Source: Sphagnum compactum (taxonomy: Eukaryota; Bryophyta; Sphagnopsida; Sphagnales). From it: DNA of 64,000 nucleotides. The stretch's first letter is position 1; each line of letters opens with the position of its first letter. The notes under the pieces were generated by a model. It was not told the DNA's origin. It worked only from the letters and a program-made list of their open reading frames with translations, and searched no databases. The stretch spans positions 15,676,213 through 15,740,212 of the forward strand of contig OZ234493.1 of assembly GCA_965153455.1 (NCBI GenBank), written 5' to 3'. Below are positions 59,270-64,000 of the stretch, in pieces. The position numbers and the translations under genes are program-made.

Positions 59270-61620
59270 TTGAATAGAAAAATCAGGTACTTTGTGAGTT
59301 TGTTGCTCATTTACAAACCAATGAAACTTCAACCTCTTTGGGATGTGTTTTTGCAACACAACCCCAACCAAAAAAGCCATGAATCAACCTACTTCACAAG
59401 TTTGATGGCACACATTCAAAATTTTGAAGTTTTATCAACCAAGTGCACTCGGTCATCCAACTTCATCCACATCAGTATCCAACTGGCCCAACCCAAGTTG
59501 GATTCATTAGCATTTTGTTGTCAAGCACGGCCCTCGCTTGGTTTGCTCCTTTGTTGGAGCATTAATCGCCCTTGTTCAATGACTTTGAAACGTTTTTTGA
59601 AAAGTTTAATGCCTCTTTTGGAAATTTGGACAAAGAACACACATCTAACATCAAGATACAATCTTTTTATCAAGGATCACGTTTAGCTATAATATATGCA
59701 TTAAAGTTTAGACAATTGGTTTGCAATATTTCATGGGGTGAAGCAACATTCATAAGTCATTTCCAATTTGGGTTATGAGGTGATGTGAGGACTTGCTACT
59801 CACCCTACCAGACCCTTCAACATTAAATCAAACCATTGTACAAGCTATTTGGTGTGACAATAGGTTTTTTAAACGTCGATAAGAGAAGCGTCATGAACCA
59901 ACATCAACAACACAATTTCTTTTGCACCATTAGCAACACAAAGAAGTTTTCCACCTACAATGCCAACCTAGCCTTGGCAACCTCACCAAAACACAACCCC
60001 ATGTAGGTTGGTAAGACAAGATTTAAGCCTTTCATGGAATAGGAAAAACGACATTGACATACGAACAATCTTTGTTTATATTTTGGAGAATTAGATCATG
60101 TTGTTCGCGAATGTCCAAAAAAATGTGGTCCACATGTAGCACATGCCATTTCTATTACTAATCCACAACTAAAGGAATCGAAAAATGAACATGTCAAGTT
60201 TCAGTAAAGACCACAAAGCTAGACTTTGATGCATCATGAATGAAAATGGGCCGAACCTATCTTTAGATCCAACACCATTTTTTTGGTACCAATCATTGTC
60301 AAATGTAGTAAGCTTATGTTAATGGAGGCCCAAACACTTCTTGATTTTGGCATATCAATATGTTTCATTGATAAAAAATTGATGTGACAATACAAGTTGG
60401 CTCTAATGAAAAAAAACACACCAATGTCGATTAAAGCCATTGATGGTTGGAGGTTTTCATCAAGACCAAACACACATGAAACCAAGGCATTAAATATTAC
60501 CATTGATTCTCACACCAATAAAGTGGTCTTTAATGTCATTTCATTTCCAACAAATCTCATCATCATTAGATTGTCTTGGTTTGTTTTACATAATCCACGA
60601 GTGCATCGGCATACGACGAGTCTTCACTTTGAAACACCACAGCATGAGGCCCTAGAATGTGAAACCCTTGTTAGAAGCATGTAAAATTTGAAGCAAAAAG
60701 AAGACCTCGGTGGTACAAAAAGGCCTAGGTTCCCCAAGCCTTTATTTGTTGGAACAAAAGCCTTCATGAATGCTGCCATGATAGAAGATGCATTTTTTAT
60801 TTACGTTCTTCCCTCACCAAATGTAAAACCACGTCCACATGAAATTCCTTCCCAATAGCAAGAATTCAAAAATGTGTTTGAGAAGAAAAATGCAAACTTC
60901 TTGTCCAAGCATTGACCATATAGTTGTACCATTGATCTTGAGGAAGGAGCACAACCTCCATCCGAACCCATCTACAATTTGTCACAAGATAAACTTGCAA
61001 CGCTTCATGAATACATTGACGAGAATTTCAAAAGGGGTTCATTCAACATTCCAAATCTCCAATCGGTGCCCCTATTTTTATTATCAAAAAGAAATATGAC
61101 TATTTACGAATGTGTGTTGATTATTGGATTGAATTGACCCACCACTAAGAATCGATACCCTTTGCCTTTGATATCAAAATTATTGGACCATCTAAGTCAT
61201 GCCAAGGTGTACACTAAGATTGATCTATGTGAAGCATACAACTTGGTGTGCATTTGAGAAAGCGATGAATGGAAAATGACATTTAGAATCCGTTACGACT
61301 ATTTTGAATATTTTGTGGTGCCATTTGGCCTTACCAACACGCTTGCTGTCTTTCAACATCTAATGAACGATATATTTCAGGAATACTTAGATAATTTCAT
61401 GGTCTAATACATCAATGGCATCCTCATTTTTTCAAAAAACATGAAAGATCACAAACGCCATGTACATTTGGTTTTGGAAAAGCTTCAAGAAGTTGGACTT
61501 TACGCCTATTTGGATAAATGTGAATTCCATTAATCTAAAATGGAAATCTTAGGTTACGTCATCTTTAGAGATGGCATTTGAATGGATCTTCATAAAGTTC
61601 AGACCATTCATAATAAGAAA
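59270..61620 (+). pseudogene. Decayed Ty3/gypsy relic (gag-protease-RT)
   Basis: Frames are broken many times, but gag (FETFFEKFNASFGN, YALKFRQLVCNISWGEAT near 59580-59740), a zinc-knuckle remnant (LCLYFGELDHVVRECPKK near 60075), protease remnant and RT blocks ([19 protein letters not shown] near 61318) are recognisable and colinear with the element at 18.5-24.4 kb. The RT active site is altered (YING where YxDD is expected) and the first Cys of the knuckle pattern is followed by Phe in place of the second Cys. RNase H, integrase and LTRs were not found. Much older than the chromovirus. Confidence 0.85.
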
Positions 61621-61679
61621 TCTCGCCTTATGAGTGAAAAACTAGACCAAAAACCAATCATTTTGACATTTGGTTAATT

Positions 61680-61930
61680 TACAAAATGAGAAACAACAAG
61701 CGCGAAAAAGGAAAAAATAACAAGTGCAAAAAGAAGAAACAACAAGCATGAAGAAATGAGCAAAAACAAGTGTGACAAAAAGAAATAATAAGCGCGAAGA
61801 AAAGAGCAATAATAGGAGCGAAGAAGGGCGCAAGTGCGAAAAAAAGAGTAGCAACAAGCGCAACAAAAAGAGTAGTAGGATGCATTACTAGATGAATAGT
61901 AGCAAGCACAAAAGGAGCAACAGGTAGTGT
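61680..61930. repeat. Degenerate AGCAACAAGCGCGAAGA array, right copy
   Basis: About a dozen units of the kind AACAACAAGCGCGAAAAAGG and AGTAGCAACAAGCGCAACAAA, followed by GGGCCCAAGCCAGAGCTCGG. Same flavour and orientation as the array at 57430-57590. Confidence 0.6.
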
Positions 61931-62705
61931 GAAAAGGAGCCAGTTTACAATGTAGGGCCCAAGCCAGAGCTCGGACTGTTTTTTATTCTGGTTTTAGGGT
62001 CTTTTTAGGTTTAGGGGCGGTGGCAACTTTTTTTTTCTGCTTCTAACAGCCTACAACCTACACCCTAAATGTAAACCCCATAATATCCATATCCAAGTAG
62101 GGATCTGATATCCTACCTGAATATCAAAATTTCAAAATTTTAAAATCATGTCTGAATATTAAATGACCAGATCTCAAGATTAAGAGATCCAAGGATAAGA
62201 ATATCATTTCGAATGTCATAATTTTTGGTTCTCAAAAGATTTTATAAGTGATATCCTAGGTGATATTTGATCGGGACATCCGAATTTTCAAGACATCCGC
62301 CCAACACTGGTTTAAACCACCTAAAAGTTCGAGAGAGAAAAAAGAAAAAGAAACAAGACTCATGCAAATGGGTCACATCGTTCATTAAAATTTTCACAAT
62401 GGAAAAGTTTTGTTGCTATTTAGTGACTTTTTTGACCTTCATTGTAATGTGAATCATTTAATGCCATTAGTAAAACAACCCTCCGCACTTTGCAGCTGGT
62501 ATAGTATTATGTGTAACTTTTAACTAAACAAGCTTATGAGAAAGCCTAGTAAAACTTGGAGATAGTAGCTAACTTGCATACCATGCAATTTGTTACATAT
62601 GAATGATGAAATATCCTATGAATCCATGAAGGTTGACAAAGTAATCAATAAATAAAACTTTCAAAAATGTGTTATTTTCTTCTAACTTGCTGTCAAAGAG
62701 TCCTC
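61931..62705. other. Spacer, no gene recognised
   Basis: AT-rich, with recurring GGATATTATGGG/ATATCCTA-like words around 62080-62260. No coding support. Confidence 0.4.
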
Positions 62706-62708
62706 TTA

Positions 62709-63092
62709 GAGCATCCCCACCGGTGCTCAGTATGTGACCCTGCACATTAACATTGGACGAAAAAAACTCAAACATACGCTGGTTTGGTTCAGGAAACTAG
62801 TTTTTCTCCCGCATCTTTAGTCAGTTTGCTGCAGCTGGTAAAAAGCCCAGGAAAGCAAAGCTGTGCACCTGCTAGAGAAGAGTGTAATAAATATGATCTG
62901 ACTGCTCATTTCTGTTTTATAATTGGCCAATCATAATGATTGGTCCAGGTGGTTTGCTATTAGTAGTTCCCCACCTATTTGCAGTCCCGGTTTCAGTTTT
63001 ATGTGTGAGGTTGCAAAAAAGTACATAACTGATGAACTTGGATGCGAGAAATATTTGTGCAGGGTCACATACTGAGTGTGGTGGGGATGCTC
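62709..63092. mobile_element. PIF/Harbinger-type MITE (384 bp)
   Basis: Terminal inverted repeats of about 36 bp (left 62709-62745, starting GAGCATCCCCACC; right 63057-63092, ending GGTGGGGATGCTC) share CTCAGTATGTGACCCTGCAC and its complement. The element is flanked by TTA on both sides (62706-62708 and 63093-63095), the 3-bp target duplication of PIF/Harbinger (Tourist-like) elements. No transposase inside. Confidence 0.9.
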
Positions 63093-63095
63093 TTA

Positions 63096-64000
63096 TCTGT
63101 GTAAATCTAAGTGGACATAAAATGAAACCGTAGTACCTTGGTGGTTTTCCCACAAATTATGTGATTTTTTTAGAATTGTTAAAATTTTCAAAGAGAATCT
63201 TCAGAGATAATTTTGAAAAGAGAAACCAGGAATCTTTTATTTTTCAGAATGAAATCTTAAAAGTTAATTAACCGTTTGAGGCAGACGTGCGCCAAAGCCG
63301 ATCTCATTTCTGCTATGGTTGCCAAGTTTTGTTGGCGTGTTGTGTACAACTTCATTAAAAGGCACGGCTTTATCCTCATGGCTATTCCCACACACTTAAA
63401 AAATGGTGTGGTTTACTACCATAGTTCGAGGGTAGCTTCAACACATGTCTGCCAAACAATTAATTAATTTTGAAGATTCTCTTTTTGAAGATTACTCCAC
63501 ACTATGGAAAGCTTTTTAATTTCTCTAAGTAGAATAATTTCCCACTTGCAAAATCATTTGTACTGTGCATTGTTTTTGTTTCAATCTTTTGACCGAAAGT
63601 TTTGACATTTTCCTCACTAATCATGGATCGTGGATCATGGTACCATGATTCATCCAAAAAAAGTGTTGAAATTTTCACCCAGAAAAAAATTGTGAGGGAG
63701 AATAGAGAATCATTTGGAATAGTTAAGAATAATTTTTGTTTGTTTTTCAACACAGAATCTTGAGGTGTTAGGATGGAATTTTGTAATTCTTGTGTTCTCA
63801 CCATGTTCCCAATGATGTTCCCCAGGTTCTCAATGGGTTCCCCATGATGTTTCGCAAGTTCGCAATGTGTTCCTCGAGGGTGTTCCCAATAGTAGCTCAC
63901 ATTATCTCATATCCTTTGCCGAATGTTCACCCCCCCTTCTCACCATAATGATTGCTGAGCCAAAGGGGAGTCACTCTATCGTCACATAGAAAGTGCTATT
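63096..64000. other. Right end of window, no gene recognised
   Basis: At 63790-63895 GTTCCCAA/GTTCCCC words recur as at 30530-30630, suggesting a second copy of a minor repeat. The 132-codon - strand frame at 63502-63900 runs through this repeat and is not considered a gene. Confidence 0.45.

Overview
This window is nuclear DNA of a land plant. The reasons are spliceosomal introns with GT/AG borders, plant housekeeping genes (ribosomal protein eS24, protein phosphatase 4 catalytic subunit, prefoldin subunit 4), a plant SABATH methyltransferase pair, telo-box motifs (TTAGGGTTT) in front of the housekeeping genes, and a plant-type chromodomain Ty3/gypsy element. I cannot name the species. The AT-rich, repeat-filled intergenic DNA and the divergent SABATH sequences would suit a non-flowering plant, but that is an inference.

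Layout. 1-3.6 kb: an eight-exon gene of unknown function on the + strand, behind a telomere-like motif. 3.6-8.8 kb: gene-free, with a 98-bp tandem duplication and one copy of a dispersed repeat. 8.9-10.5 kb: SABATH methyltransferase copy A (-). 10.6-18.5 kb: AT-rich DNA, then a long degenerate TAGG-rich array with a tRNA-derived SINE head inside it. 18.55-24.4 kb: a chromovirus (Ty3/gypsy) on the - strand with 5-bp target-site duplications, nonsense codons and a truncated 5' LTR. 25.5-27.2 kb: relic of a PIF1-type helicase joined to an endonuclease domain, as in Helitron2/Helentron elements. 27.5-29.2 kb: SABATH copy B (-). 29.7-34 kb: dispersed repeat, hairpin and foldback elements. 34.3-36.5 kb: RPS24 (+).

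38.0-41.2 kb: a six-exon gene (-) with a SAP-like N-terminal motif and duplicated exon modules; I could not assign it. 42.2-43.8 kb: two short non-autonomous Helitrons with matching 3' ends. 46.4-47.4 kb: a satellite-like 'AATCATCCATGAA' array. 48.2-52.4 kb: PP4 catalytic subunit (+), eight exons. 54.7-56.4 kb: prefoldin subunit 4 (+), four coding exons. 57.4-61.9 kb: a PIF/Harbinger transposase relic and a decayed Ty3/gypsy relic, bracketed by similar degenerate repeat arrays. 62.7-63.1 kb: a PIF/Harbinger-type MITE with a TTA target duplication.

The genes do not form a pathway. RPS24, PP4c and PFD4 are housekeeping genes that share telo-box motifs. The two SABATH genes are diverged copies of one segment. 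Exon borders were placed by eye from splice signals, reading-frame phase and remembered family conservation; no alignment or database search was run.
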